The translations under genes and the position numbers were made by a program. Positions 34,616 to 45,140 of a stretch of 64,000 nt of DNA are shown one piece after another (the first letter of the stretch is position 1; each line of letters opens with the position of its first letter). Under the pieces are notes generated by a model. The model worked only from the letters and a program-made list of their open reading frames with translations, did not search any database and was not told the origin of the DNA. The stretch is from Hexactinellida sp. DTS-2022 (lineage: Eukaryota; Porifera; Hexactinellida): NCBI GenBank assembly GCA_028753945.1, contig JAPNXP010000011.1, positions 2,418,001 to 2,482,000 of the forward strand, written 5' to 3'.

Positions 34616-36543
34616 CAGGGAATGAAAGGTTCGCGAACGAACTTATTGAACTTGAACTGAACGAACTGAACTTGAACTTTTATGGCATTTACGCTGAACG
34701 AACAGAACGAACGCCAACGGTTGCATGAACGGCAGGTGAACGAACTGAACGAACGAACGAACTGAATGAACAAACCACAGTGGCACACTACCTGGAATTA
34801 GTCCATTTTTCTTAGTCAAAAATCGTTACAAATAAATGCTAACTGAAAGCGCAATATCCTATTACTTCAATAAGATAAAAATAGCTCTAATACCTCACTT
34901 CATTTAGCCACAATTGGAATTCGTCTAGTGTACTATACTAATTGTTCAGAAAGAATTATTCAAAACCACAAATGAACAGTGTGCATCATCACTCTTATTT
35001 CTTAAAATATATACAACATGAGCATTCTAACGACTTCTTTTTGTACCAATTATTTTCGAGTTTCATAATACACTGAGTATTTAATCCTAGTTCTAATAAT
35101 ACATAAAATAATCACGGTCAATAAAGCTAAATTCTGTATTAGATATTTCATCCGTTAGTTGACTACAAAGCCTCTGTCGGGTTCTGTAAAGTTTTCTCAT
35201 AAGGTTTATATGATAGCATTATAAATTTTCTATTTAAAAAAGACAATTCTAATTTCCCGAGATTTCCCGAAAACTTCGTTTAGATACCACGAAATTACGG
35301 GGTTAGTTGAAATTTTTATAAATTCAAAATTATATGTTGTATGTAAACATTGTGGTTAGTTAGCTGAAATTTGAAAAGTTGGCTTTTGAGCTTTAATTAT
35401 CAGTTTTTGATCTTTTCTTTTTGGAAGAATCATGAGCAATTGATTTTAAATAAACCCAACAAGCCATTAAGTGTACAGACCAACTTTTGTCCTAAATATA
35501 GACCAAATAATTGCCGGTGTAACCAAAAATTCATCAAATATAATCAAAATTTAGTAGGTAACTAGCGCACTTTGCTTGCTAGGTCGCCTTTCAGCAGAAC
35601 ACAACCATACACCAACCTCTTCGCGGGAGGTGTGTGGTTTATATACTTCTAACATTGATTATAAAGCGCAAATAGGCCTAAATGTCAAATTTAACAATGT
35701 GAAATTTTTGTGATTGCGTAAACATGCGATAATGAGTAAGCATAATGGAAATCTGGTGTGACCAACGTGTCCGCATCATATTTGTACATGTTCTATTAAA
35801 TTTTCAGAGTTTTTTCGTTGAGGTTGCGAATTATGAGCGAGATACGTGAATCACAAATTTTTGTATTATCATGATGACGTATTAATTTGATATTGAATTA
35901 GCATATTCGTGATTTTGGGTGAGGAATATGTATCCACCATTAATATATATAATGCCCATTTATTTTCACGTTTCTAACTGATATGAAATGTGAGTTGTGA
36001 GCAATTAGTTGGATTTTAACTTTCAAAAATGTGACAATGACGTCATATCTTCCACATCTGAAGTCATAGAAAAAATCTAATTTTAGCAATGGATTCTATG
36101 AATGCAATTTCCCATAGGTAAATAATATAGTTTAATTCCCTATTTTACACCTAAATAGCTACTTCCAGGATTTGACCATTTCGTGCCACTGTTCAAACTC
36201 AATGCACGAACTGAGAGAACTAAACTGAATATCGATAAATTACAAATACTGAATCAGTAATCCATACGTGGAATATAAATATATCACTAGAAAAGTAAAT
36301 ATAAATAGATCACTACTTATTCATGCATTTCATACCTAATAACCACCGCCAACTAATCTGAACTGAACGAACTGATCGAACGAACTAAACGAAATGAACG
36401 AACGAAGGTCTGCCCGTTGAACGAACTGAACGAACGCTGGTGGTGTTGAAGTTAGGAGGTGAACGTGAACGAACTTGACGTGCGTTAATTTAAATGAACT
36501 GAATTGGGTTTATTAAGTCCTTTCGTGAACCTTTCATTCCCTG
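34616..36543. mobile_element. hAT element, 1.93 kb, GAACGAAC iterons
   Basis: Perfect 8 bp duplication GTTGGCAG (34608-34615, 36544-36551). TIRs CAGGGAATGAAAGGTTCGCG / GTGAACCTTTCATTCCCTG. 'gaacgaactgaac' fills 34630-34770 and 36355-36480. No transposase; a Helitron is nested (35562-36080). Confidence 0.95.
35562..36080 (-). mobile_element. Helitron family A copy, minus strand
   Basis: Minus-strand end GCGCTAG then T at 35561. Inner landmarks follow in order: 'gtgtgaccaacgtgtccg', then 'gacaatgacgtcat' near 36035. The 5' end is not exact. Nested in the hAT element. Confidence 0.75.
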
Positions 36544-36559
36544 GTTGGCAGGTATGATT

Positions 36560-36643
36560 AAGATGAGCGGTTAACCGGTTAACCGTGGCGATAAATTCAA
36601 TCGAACCGTATCATCAGAACGGTTAACCAACCACACCCCTGAA
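36560..36643. repeat. hAT end fragment (GGTTAACCGGTTAACC)
   Basis: 'gcggttaaccggttaacc' and the end 'ggttaaccaaccacacccctg' link it to 28598-29017. Begins close to the right duplication of the previous hAT. Confidence 0.55.
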
Positions 36644-37800
36644 TATAACTACAGATTATGTGATAAATTACAGACGAAAATATGTTTAATCAATCAGTTT
36701 CTATCTAATACAAAGCACTTCGATATAATAATAGAGGTTACAGGGATTTTCTAGGGTTGTTTAAAAGGTGGGTCAATTAAAAATATTACAAGTATAAGTT
36801 GGGCATCCTAGCAGGGGCATAAAACCGGGAGGGGGAAGTAATTGACCCCCCGCTCCCCCCTCCCTAGAAAAACCCCTGGGTTATGGAGCATAGACGCAAA
36901 CTTTTGACCTGTAGCCAAAAGTGCCAGTGGTGCACCTCAATACAAAGTACATGTGGACCTAGCACCACCTTACACCACCAGCACTTCTATCGCTGAGTGC
37001 CGGTGGTGCACTTGATCCACCTGCACCACCGTACTTTGCGGCTATGTTATGGAGTCTACTGAATTTAATACCTATTGTATGGAATTCATTTTAATTAAAA
37101 GTTATTCCAAATAACTGAACTTATAGACAAAAAAGTACATTGAAATTGTTGTCAATTTATTAATAACTTAGAATTAATTTAGAAATTATTCCTTATGGCA
37201 CCTAACAACCTTTACAAATAATTCTGATGTGATGATGTCTTCGTCAAAAAATTGATTTCACAATTTTGGGAATTTGAGCTTTAATTTACAAAGTATATAC
37301 TTTGAATACAAAATCATTAATCCCATGAAGACAAATGTGTACTAATCACCTACAATATCTAATCTCAAACTTGTTTAACGCAGAAATGAAGAGGGATAAA
37401 AGGAAATTATATGTTAATTAACGAAGGGTCGGGGTCTTCTGATCACCTTTTTAAATGGCATAACACGTTTATAGTGAGGATAATATGTAGGAATCTCAAT
37501 CTACATTTGTGTCAAATCTCTATTGGAGGCAATAAGAATCAACCAACGACCAAATATACAGCCTCCAAAGGAAAATGATGTCCATGCGCACAGCTGGAAT
37601 TTTAAAAATTTAACTACCATATTGCTAGGAATAAGCGCCGGACCAATAAAAACGGGATTTGTATGGCAAAAAAATCACTTTAGTCCACAAAATTATTTTT
37701 TAAATAGATTTTTCCAGATAATTTCAGGAAAAATTTGGCTGATGAAAAAAATACGCATCGGGGCGGTTATTCGAAGCAATATGGTAACTGGATAATTCGA
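36644..37800. other. Repeat-derived, no gene
   Basis: 36900-37045 holds palindromic 'ggtggtgcac/gtgcaccacc' iterons (hAT-like). 37190-37620 is related to 20960-21415. The 90-codon plus ORF at 37523 is not recognised. Confidence 0.45.
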
Positions 37801-38268
37801 TCAATACATTTTAAATAAATAACATGAAACCTGCTCAATAGAGTCTTTCCTCAATCGTTCTTCAAGTTCTGCTCTTTCAAAGTTGTAAACAAACTTGGCC
37901 TTACCAGACAATGTTTCAAGATCTATCCATCCAACCCAATCAACACACACACCATTGAATATTAAAAAAGCGTGTAAACTAACTTTCCCGTCTTCCCGTG
38001 AAAAATCAACAAATTCAGGAGTAGGTATTCGATCTTCTTTATTTTCAGACCAGGAATTCTGACAAAATTGGAGAGATAGATTACTACCCGTGGTAATAAA
38101 AGAAATAAAAGAATGACCTTCTTTAATAGATTCAATAAATTTCTTTTTACGTTCTTCATGTTGTAAATCTCTATAGGCAGAGTACTTGACTTCAGTGTCT
38201 TGTGTTAACTTTTTGAACAATTCGTCTTTGTCAAACCGTTCTTTCTGATTTGGAATAACACGTGGCAT
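37801..38268 (-). CDS. CBFB: Core-binding factor subunit beta homologue
   Basis: 155 codons from ATG at 38268, chosen because the protein then starts MPRVIPNQKERF like animal CBF-beta (an upstream in-frame start would add 7 residues). Colinear with the family throughout: LFKKLTQDTEVKY, HEERKKKF, GSNLSLQF (61-68), PTPEFVDFSREDGKVSL, FNGVCVDWVGWIDLETLSG (104-122) and NFERAELEERL. CBF-beta binds the Runt domain of RUNX proteins in the nucleus and strengthens DNA binding; the Asn in NGVCV is part of that surface in known members. No stop or frameshift. The last nine codons (VSCYLFKMY) follow GAGCAG|GTTTCA, which may be a weak donor, so it may be one exon of a longer gene or a single-exon retrocopy. 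A hAT MITE lies 82 bp upstream. Confidence 0.85.
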   Translation of the reverse strand: MPRVIPNQKERFDKDELFKKLTQDTEVKYSAYRDLQHEERKKKFIESIKEGHSFISFITTGSNLSLQFCQNSWSENKEDRIPTPEFVDFSREDGKVSLHAFLIFNGVCVDWVGWIDLETLSGKAKFVYNFERAELEERLRKDSIEQVSCYLFKMY

Positions 38269-38350
38269 AATTAAATTGCTAATAAGCATAAAGTAAAGGT
38301 TCTAACAGTGAATTGGGAAAGTGGAGTATTATGAGTATACTCATAATACT

Positions 38351-38559
38351 CAGGGCTTTTCACGAGTCACTTGATTGATTCGATGACTCGCGAGTCACCA
38401 CGAGTCATCGAGTCAGACTCGGAGACTCGAGTCCCCGAATTTTGTCACGAGTCAATTGACTCGAGTCACTGAATTTTGTCACGAGTCAATTGACTCGGTG
38501 ACTCGAGTCACTGAATTTTATTACGAGTCAAATGACTCGGTGACTCATGAAAAGCCCTG
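38351..38559. mobile_element. hAT MITE, 209 bp, GACTCGAGTCA iterons
   Basis: Perfect 8 bp duplication ATAATACT (38343-38350, 38560-38567). Ends CAGGGCTTTTCACGAGTCAC and TGACTCATGAAAAGCCCTG. The interior is almost all 'cgagtcaattgactcg'-type palindromes. Lies just upstream of CBFB and may be in its promoter. Confidence 0.95.
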
Positions 38560-38567
38560 ATAATACT

Positions 38568-39097
38568 CCACTTTACCACATACATGTTAGTTAATTGTTG
38601 ATGGGCTGAAACTTGGCATGTAGGTGCGATGGGACCGTCTAATTTGCACCTGGGGTTACGATTTTTCGTTAACAAATTTTTGACACATCTTTGACACCTT
38701 TAAAAATTTGTCTGGTCCATAACTCAAAAAATGTTTTACTAAACCCCCAAATTTTATTCACATTTGGATTCGCCATAAAATTCTGCGTCTGATGGGAGAA
38801 GAAATCTTTCAATAAAGGGGTCAATTTCTGCCATAAATGGGGCTTGAAATTTCTTTGTTTACTCACACTTCAATTTCAGTAAAGTGTTAAATCTAATTCT
38901 ATTGTTTCAACTTGTAATAATTATATTGATTTAACTTGTTAAATCCTACTCTAGTGATTCAACTTGCGATAATTATATTGATTTAAGGGGTCAGGAAGTA
39001 ATAAATTTTTCGTGATTCGGGAAATTGGAAAAATGGATATACTGATAAAATTAACTTCAGAACAATTAAATTCAAGTCTCATCATATGTATATATGG
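38568..39097. other. AT-rich stretch with dispersed-repeat phrase
   Basis: 'ttcaacttg(t/c)gataattatattga' is present twice (38905-38985) and recurs at 5270 and 20535. No gene. Confidence 0.4.
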
Positions 39098-40842
39098 ACA
39101 TACCTAATTTCCGGAACGGGACGGTACGGAACGGTACCATTCCGGAAAATCAAAGTACCTAAATTACGGAATTCCGCGGAACGGTTCCGGAAAATAAGAA
39201 TACCTAATTTCCGGAACGAAATTATTCCGGAAATGCAAATGCCTATTTTCCGGAATATTCGATTCCGGAAATTATAAATGCCTAATTTCCGGAACAAATT
39301 TATTCCGGAAATTTAAATGCCTAATTTCCGGAATATACGATTCCGTTAATTTTGATCCCTAATTTCCAGAACAAAGATACCTCCTTTCACTTAACCCTCG
39401 ATCGAAAGATATGTGCAATCCCGTGGATACCCTACCGAGACCCCGAGTAAACCAAAATAGTGATTCCAATTTCCAATCTTCCTTTCCCGTCTAAAATATC
39501 TATTTTTTATTCTTTTACCCCGGCCCTAAATCATTAGCGTTTCAGGGCCCGCTTAGTCCGAAATCGCTAAATGTAGGGATCAGTCCAGTGATAGGGACTA
39601 GACCTCTGCGCGGGATAATAATTAATTAATTAATTAATTAATTAATGCAGGTCGAGGGACAAAGGATCTGAATATTTTGCGGAGCGGGGGCGGCGCCCGC
39701 ATACGACCCGCGGAGAGGACCCCTTAAAATGTTACAATATTATTAGTCATACTAACTAAGTGTCGCACTCATGAAGGAGGGCAGTGATACAATGTGCATT
39801 TTACAACGAGAGTTATCATTAATTAAAAACGTATTCAAGTCCCTAAACACTAAGTATGTATAACTTCAGTATAAGTGACAAGTGTCGGACGTCTAGACTG
39901 TAGACAAAGTGGTGTATAGCACCACCATAGGCGCCGAAAGAGGGGGGGGTCAGGGAGGGTTTGACCCTCCCTGGTTTTTTCCAGGGATGGTTTCACCCCC
40001 CCTGGATGAGGAAACAGTTAGGAAGGGTATACCCCTCCTGGTTGGGGAGGGTAGCTGTTATATAGCAAGAAGTCTAGCTAAACCAAACTTATTAGACATT
40101 TTTTTATGTAACACGTATAGAGCATATACCATAGAATTTTTTTCTTCCATAATGAGTTTGAATAAATATCATTGGTTGATTTCTATATGTATACAATTAT
40201 ACCCGTCCAACATAATTGATTTTTAGCTACCATAGGCGTTGTTTTTTGACCTTTCACATTTGAATGTAAAAGTAACACCCCCCCTGGCGTTGGAGAGTTT
40301 CGGCGCCTATGAGCACCACCATCACCAAATGTTCTCACGCACGTACGCATTACATACTGATGAAATCTGAGTTCACTACCTAATTGAAAGTCCAACTAAT
40401 ACCACTCCTGTAATTTATTTATAGTTAGGGTTCCGGTATTTAAATTGTTAATTTTGGTACTTGAGCTGGGATAGATCAACTAAAGATTGATTAAACCTAT
40501 AACAATATACTCAATCAATGCAAAACGCGGGGTCCCTAAATCGCTAGCGATTTAGGGCACCCCTAGAACAGGTTAGCTATTTCGGCCCCTGGGTCCCTAA
40601 ACGCCCTTACACCGGTTTCTTTCATTTTATCTTGATAATTTAGCACAATTAATACAAAATAATATATCAGAATGCAAGACCAAATGTTGTTAAAGTCTAT
40701 AATAACCAATACCTTGGGGGCTATCCCGTTCCGTAATTTAGGTACTTAAATTTCCCGGAATGGTACCGTTCCGTAATTTAGGTACTTTGATTTTCCGGAA
40801 TGGTACCGTTCCATACCGTCCCGTTCCGGAAATTAGGTATGT
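39098..40842. mobile_element. hAT element, 1.75 kb, TAATTTCCGGAA iterons
   Basis: Ends ACATACCTAATTTCCGGAAC inward from both sides. Flanks ATATATGG and ATATATGC (7 of 8). 'tacctaatttccggaa' is repeated about eight times on the left (39100-39360) and four on the right (40735-40840). Nested: hAT MITE 39926-40311, an ATTA microsatellite (39617-39645) and a 'ctaaatcgctagcgattt' palindrome near 40540. Confidence 0.85.
39926..40311. mobile_element. hAT MITE, 386 bp (CATAGGCGCCGAAA)
   Basis: Perfect 8 bp duplication AGCACCAC (39918-39925, 40312-40319). TIRs CATAGGCGCCGAAA / TTTCGGCGCCTATG. The G/C-run interior gives spurious ORFs. Confidence 0.93.
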
Positions 40843-41223
40843 ATATATGCACATTTATTTAAACTATCAAATAACTAATAAAGATAACCAAAAATATTCG
40901 TTTATTCATATATCCATGGTTCGAATCTCATCTAACTTTCTTAGTGAACCACAACTACTAAGTATAACCTTGAAATATAGTATAAATATTCCAAACTATA
41001 TATAAACATTATGGTTCATATATAATTCAACATATTCTTGTAGTTAGGAAACTTACTATATATCGAATACCATTTCGATCAATTCTTTTTGAATAGCCAA
41101 TATAAATCATCGAAACAATTGACACTATTCTCTGAAAGGACAAATTTACTTAGAATGGATACAAAAGTATTGGAATATTTTGTAATTTTTCTATTTATTT
41201 CACAATACACCACAATACAACTA

Positions 41224-42080
41224 CTGTATTTCTCGGTCAATTATCCGATTCGGGCAACCAATTATCCGATTGGGTCAACCAATTATCCGATTGGGTCAAC
41301 CAATTATCCGATTCGGGCAACCAATTATCCTATTGGGTCAACCAATTATCCGATCGGAATTACTTTTGATTTTCATTGGTTTATCTATTTAGGATACTGG
41401 GTTGATTAGTATAAAACAAAGTAATACGAAATAAATATATTCCTAATATTCAAATATTAATCATAAATTATGGCTTCGAGTTCATACGATGCAGGACAAC
41501 ACTCTGCCACATCATCTACAGTTGCTATTTCACGAGGTGGGAGAGCAATTTCAAATGATTCTAGCCCTTCACACATCCCTTCACACATCGAATTGAAACG
41601 CCTCCCTCCATACAGATGCGAGTTGAATCCGATTGAGTTGTGCTTCCAAAGTCTAAAATCCTATATAAAACGAACTCTCAGCGCTCAAGGACCAATTATA
41701 CCAATTGAGGGCCAAACTATGGTAAGTGCAAGGAGAGATAAACTATTGCAATTATGCCCAAATGATTTGGCTCAAATTACTCCAGCAACTTGCCTGAATT
41801 CGTTCTACCATGTATTGACAGCAACAGTTCCGAGAGCAATACGCCTTGAAAATCTCTAGTAGCTACATTATCCAATATATATATCCAATAAATCATTTAT
41901 CCGATATTAATTAACTGTATTCATTATCACTATTATATCAAATATATCACTATAATTGTTGATTGCTTGAATCGGATAATTGGTTGCCCGAATCGGATAA
42001 TTGGTTGCCCGAATCGGATAATTGGTTGACCCAATCGGATAATTGGTTGCCCGAATCGGATAATTGACCGAGAAATACAG
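41224..42080. mobile_element. Tc1/mariner-like element with 21 bp TIR iterons
   Basis: TA on both sides (41222-41223, 42081-42082). TIRs start CTGTATTTCTCGGTCAATT. Six units of a 21 bp motif (caattatccgattcgggcaac) on the left and five on the right face each other. The ORF 41470-41859 lies between. A deleted derivative: only the end of the transposase remains. Confidence 0.9.
41470..41859 (+). pseudogene. Truncated Tc1/IS630-type transposase
   Basis: 129 codons. Residues 45-70 read LPPYRCELNPIELCFQSLKS, the end of the DDE_3 domain; Glu 56 in NPIE is the third catalytic acid. The first two Asp residues and the DNA-binding half are missing. Residues 1-40 (Ser-rich) do not match the family and may be a junction product of the deletion. 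Open reading frame but cannot be an active transposase; if expressed it might act on the element's ends, which is speculation. Confidence 0.8.
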
Positions 42081-42147
42081 TAGTATTCCACAATACACGT
42101 TTTTGTCAAGGTAACTGCACTAAATTTATAATTTTGAAAACGAAGCA

Positions 42148-42706
42148 CTGTTGCATGGGAAATGGACCCCCGTGGGAAATGGACCCCCCTTAAAAGTGAC
42201 CATGGATATGTTCAGGGGGGTCCATTTCCCACGGGGGTCCATTTCCCAAACGTATGCGTGATTGTCGTTTTTTGAGTATACTTATTATGGGAGATGTTGT
42301 CGAATCGCCTACATCTCCCGAGGGAGATGTAAGGCCATAGGCGATTCGAAGTATACTAAAAAAAAAAACTATACTCAAAAAACGACAATCCTAATTGGTA
42401 AATATGCAGTAACAATTAGGCAAAGGAAGACGCACCAAATTTTGTGCTCAATTAGAATGTATTAAAAGTCAACAAATTCCGTTCTAAATTAACAGGTGAT
42501 ATTTGTATTTCATACAGGATATGACTAATACATTTTCATAACAGGATATGACTAATGTATTTTCATATCAAGGGGGTCCAAATCCCACGCATACGTTTGG
42601 GAAATGGACCCCCGTGGGAAATGGACCCCCTGAACATATCCATGGTCACTTATTAGGGGCCCGGGGGTCCATTTCCCACGTCGGGGGTGCATTTCCCATG
42701 CAACAG
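42148..42706. mobile_element. Palindromic element, 559 bp (TGGGAAATGGACCCCC)
   Basis: Arms of about 110 bp (42148-42255, 42588-42706) start CTGTTGCATGGGAAATG and repeat 'gggaaatggaccccc'. A second palindrome sits inside (42261-42389). No gene. Confidence 0.85.
42261..42389. mobile_element. Nested palindrome, 129 bp
   Basis: 'attgtcgttttttgagtata' at the left returns inverted at 42370-42389; within it 'gaatcgcctacatctccc' has its own inverted partner. Looks like a tiny MITE inside the larger one. Confidence 0.8.
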
Positions 42707-42850
42707 CACTCAAAAATTTTGTTTATACTAATCGCAAAAGCAGAATATAGCTGCACTTCTAATTGATTCCATTTCAACTCCCTCCCCCTTCAAACATTAC
42801 ATAAAAGTTCTCTTAAAATTGCATTCCCCCCTCTTACGTGCTTTTTAGGC

Positions 42851-43006
42851 CGGTGTAAGCGCGTTTTTGGGTATCCGGCGATTTAGGGATCCCCGTGACC
42901 CCTTCCCTAAAACGCTAGCGTTTTAGGCCCTCTGAGTCTCTAAAACGCTAGCGATATAGGAACGGGGATCCCTAAATCGCTGGATACCTAAAACGCGCTT
43001 ACACCG
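42851..43006. mobile_element. Palindromic MITE, 156 bp (CGGTGTAAGCGCG)
   Basis: TIRs about 45 bp, CGGTGTAAGCGCGTTTT at both ends with 'gcgatttagggatccccg'. Half-copies lie at 40540-40613 and 43190-43235. Confidence 0.85.
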
Positions 43007-43447
43007 ATTTATATTACAAAATGAATTTATATCACACATTGTTTAGATAAACGGGCCTTAGCATGACTTCATACCTATTTAGGTGAGAAGGTGCCTATTT
43101 ATTCACTGGATTAGTAGAGTACCCAGGGCATGGGTAAGGGGACATAGCCCCGAAATATTTTAGATGATACATGTAGCAGGTTTCGATAATTCTGGGGCCT
43201 AAAACGCTGGGGTCCCAAAGCGCGCTTACACCGGTCCCAGTCCTGTTCAGGTCGTTTGGTCCTGTCCGTAAATTGGTAATTTATGCAACACTAGATGCTA
43301 ACTATCAGCTTTTTTTAATTTTTTGCTGACACGGAATCCTCCGTCTACTAAGTTCACTCTCGACATTCGTCCAGGCCTATGTGCCTTCTTTTTCTTTCCC
43401 TCCGCAGTCTTCCACACCTAAAAGGAACAATGCTAACGGCTAACTAG

Positions 43448-43718
43448 CGAAGAACATCAGCTGAATATGCAATTGCAATTTGAAAGAATGAGTCTCGCCT
43501 TGAAAGAGAAAGATCATATCATATCAGATCTCTCCAAAAAGAACGTGAAATTGAGGGGAATCATTCACAATTTTCAGTATAACTTTACTGATCAGAAAGT
43601 GCTATTCAGGAACCCAAAAAAAGCTGTACTGCGTCCAGAGGACCTTGACAATCTTCCTATGCCCCAGGCCTCACCCATCAGATACGAATTGAGTGGGCCT
43701 AACTTTTTCACTATCTAA
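43448..43718 (+). CDS. Putative exon, coiled-coil protein, unknown
   Basis: After an acceptor-like 'ggctaactag' the frame reads EEHQLNMQLQFERMSLALKE, then KDHIISDLSKKNVKLRG, with heptad-like spacing of hydrophobics, then RNPKKAVLRPEDLDNLPMPQ. Open to 43718. I do not recognise it. Base composition is more balanced than the flanks, which supports coding origin. Confidence 0.4.
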
Positions 43719-43783
43719 TCAGAACGTCACACCCCTCAACAGGTCATTGTTGGATTATAGTTTCCAAGGAGACCTAACTTCAG

Positions 43784-44520
43784 ATGTTCTCTCTCCAAAA
43801 ATTGCTAACCAGGGCGGGTTCGGCTCGGGAGGATCTGCTGCTGCCGGCCCTGCCTCCCGGCTACGAGCAGACTCCCCCGGAGAGCCGCCTGCTGTCTCTG
43901 CGGCGCAGCGGCCAGCTGTCGGTTCGCGCTCATACGGAGGACCGCGGGATTCCCCGTTCTCCTATGACCTATGACCTATCCTATCATGCTCATATGCGCG
44001 TATGTGGTCTCTCTGGTGTCGAGGAACGAGGCGCGCCCCTACTACCTGATGGAGCTGCTTCGAACCGCTATGCTGCTCAACACAGACTGCCTGCGGCAGG
44101 CTGGTCTCAGTTCCCTCAAGCGGTTTATTGAAGACTTCCGGAACTCTGACCGGCTGGAGCCCGAGGCCTTCTCCGCCCGCCAGGCGTTCCCAGAGCGCGT
44201 AGACTCCCCATTCATAACTATCCTCTCTGCACCCAATATCTGGATGAAAATCTATACGGCCCCCTGCCGCCCTGCTTGGTGAGCAATACTCGCAGATGGA
44301 TTCCCTTGTGTCCGAGAACGAGACGCGTTCCCATTACCTGATAGAGCTGCTTCGGCCCACTATGCTGCTCAATACGGACTGCCTGCGACAGGCCGGTGTC
44401 TTATTGACCTGCTCAAGTCTATCCGGACAATACCTGGACACAAATCTGTCCGTCTCCCTGCCGCTCTCCTGGGTGAGCTATCGCTCGCCACATCCCCCAT
44501 GTAGACGCTCCCTGTGCAGA
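43784..44520 (+). pseudogene. Two tandem copies of an unrecognised coding fragment
   Basis: GC-rich, unlike its flanks. Copy 1 (about 43800-44130) gives EDLLLPALPPGYEQTPPES, then in another frame SLVSRNEARPYYLMELLRTA, MLLNTDCLRQAG and RFIEDFRNSDRLEPEAFS. Copy 2 (about 44296-44510) gives SLVSENETRSHYLIELLRPT, MLLNTDCLRQAG and LIDLLKSIRTIPGHKS. The two align from SLVS to RQAG with few changes, so a direct duplication followed by frame decay. Product not identified; probably part of a conserved host protein. Confidence 0.55.
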
Positions 44521-44661
44521 ATGGTCAAATGTTTTAATTTCATTCGCGTAAAGTATTTAAATAAATGTAATTTCTGTATTTCTATTCATAAGTAGTATTT
44601 GACATCGATACAAATCAAAATGGCTGAAAAACTTTCTACCTCAACGTTTGATATTAACCAC

Positions 44662-45132
44662 CAGGGTTGCCAACTCTCACGCTTTAGGCGTGAATCTCAC
44701 GCTTTTTTTTTAAATCTCCCGCTCTCACGCTTAGTTTCGAAATCTCACGCTTTATTATAAAATGGTAAATTGTCAAAAACCTAGTAGCAATTTGATTATA
44801 AGGTCACAAAAAGTTACTAAAGAATACAACGAGGAGCATTGTATGAACTATTTTAGTACTTAGTCTTGAATTAGTAGATTTTATTATTTTGCATTACAAT
44901 AGATAATTAGTAATTATTCATGTTAAATTTTTTAGATTTTTAGTCATTATTCGCATTATTTATCAAAATAGATAGGTAGCATAAAATTCAGGGGCGAGGC
45001 AAAATAAACTCTTATTATACTGCTTTCTGAAGTGAAAAATAATTTCTCACGCTTTATACTATATTCCTCACGCTTTTTTTTCCAAAAAGGACAAAATATC
45101 ACGCTTTGGGCTTAAAAAAATTGGCAACCCTG
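44662..45132. mobile_element. hAT MITE, 471 bp, TCTCACGCTTT iterons
   Basis: Perfect 8 bp duplication TTAACCAC (44654-44661, 45133-45140). TIRs CAGGGTTGCCAAC / ATTGGCAACCCTG. 'ctcacgctttt' is repeated near both ends. Confidence 0.95.
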
Positions 45133-45140
45133 TTAACCAC

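Noticed and set aside
39082-39297. ORFs on both strands with repeated FRKLGI/FRNLG units, resembling a repeat protein
   Set aside because: They are translations of the TAATTTCCGGAA iterons in the hAT end, open on both strands because the motif lacks stops.
41089-42148. NYPIGSTNYPIRAT-type peptide repeats on both strands
   Set aside because: Translation of the 21 bp TIR iterons of the Tc1/mariner element.
43784-44520. Bacterial contamination because of high GC
   Set aside because: Flanks are continuous AT-rich TE DNA, the two copies are frame-decayed, and other host exons here are also GC-richer than their surroundings.
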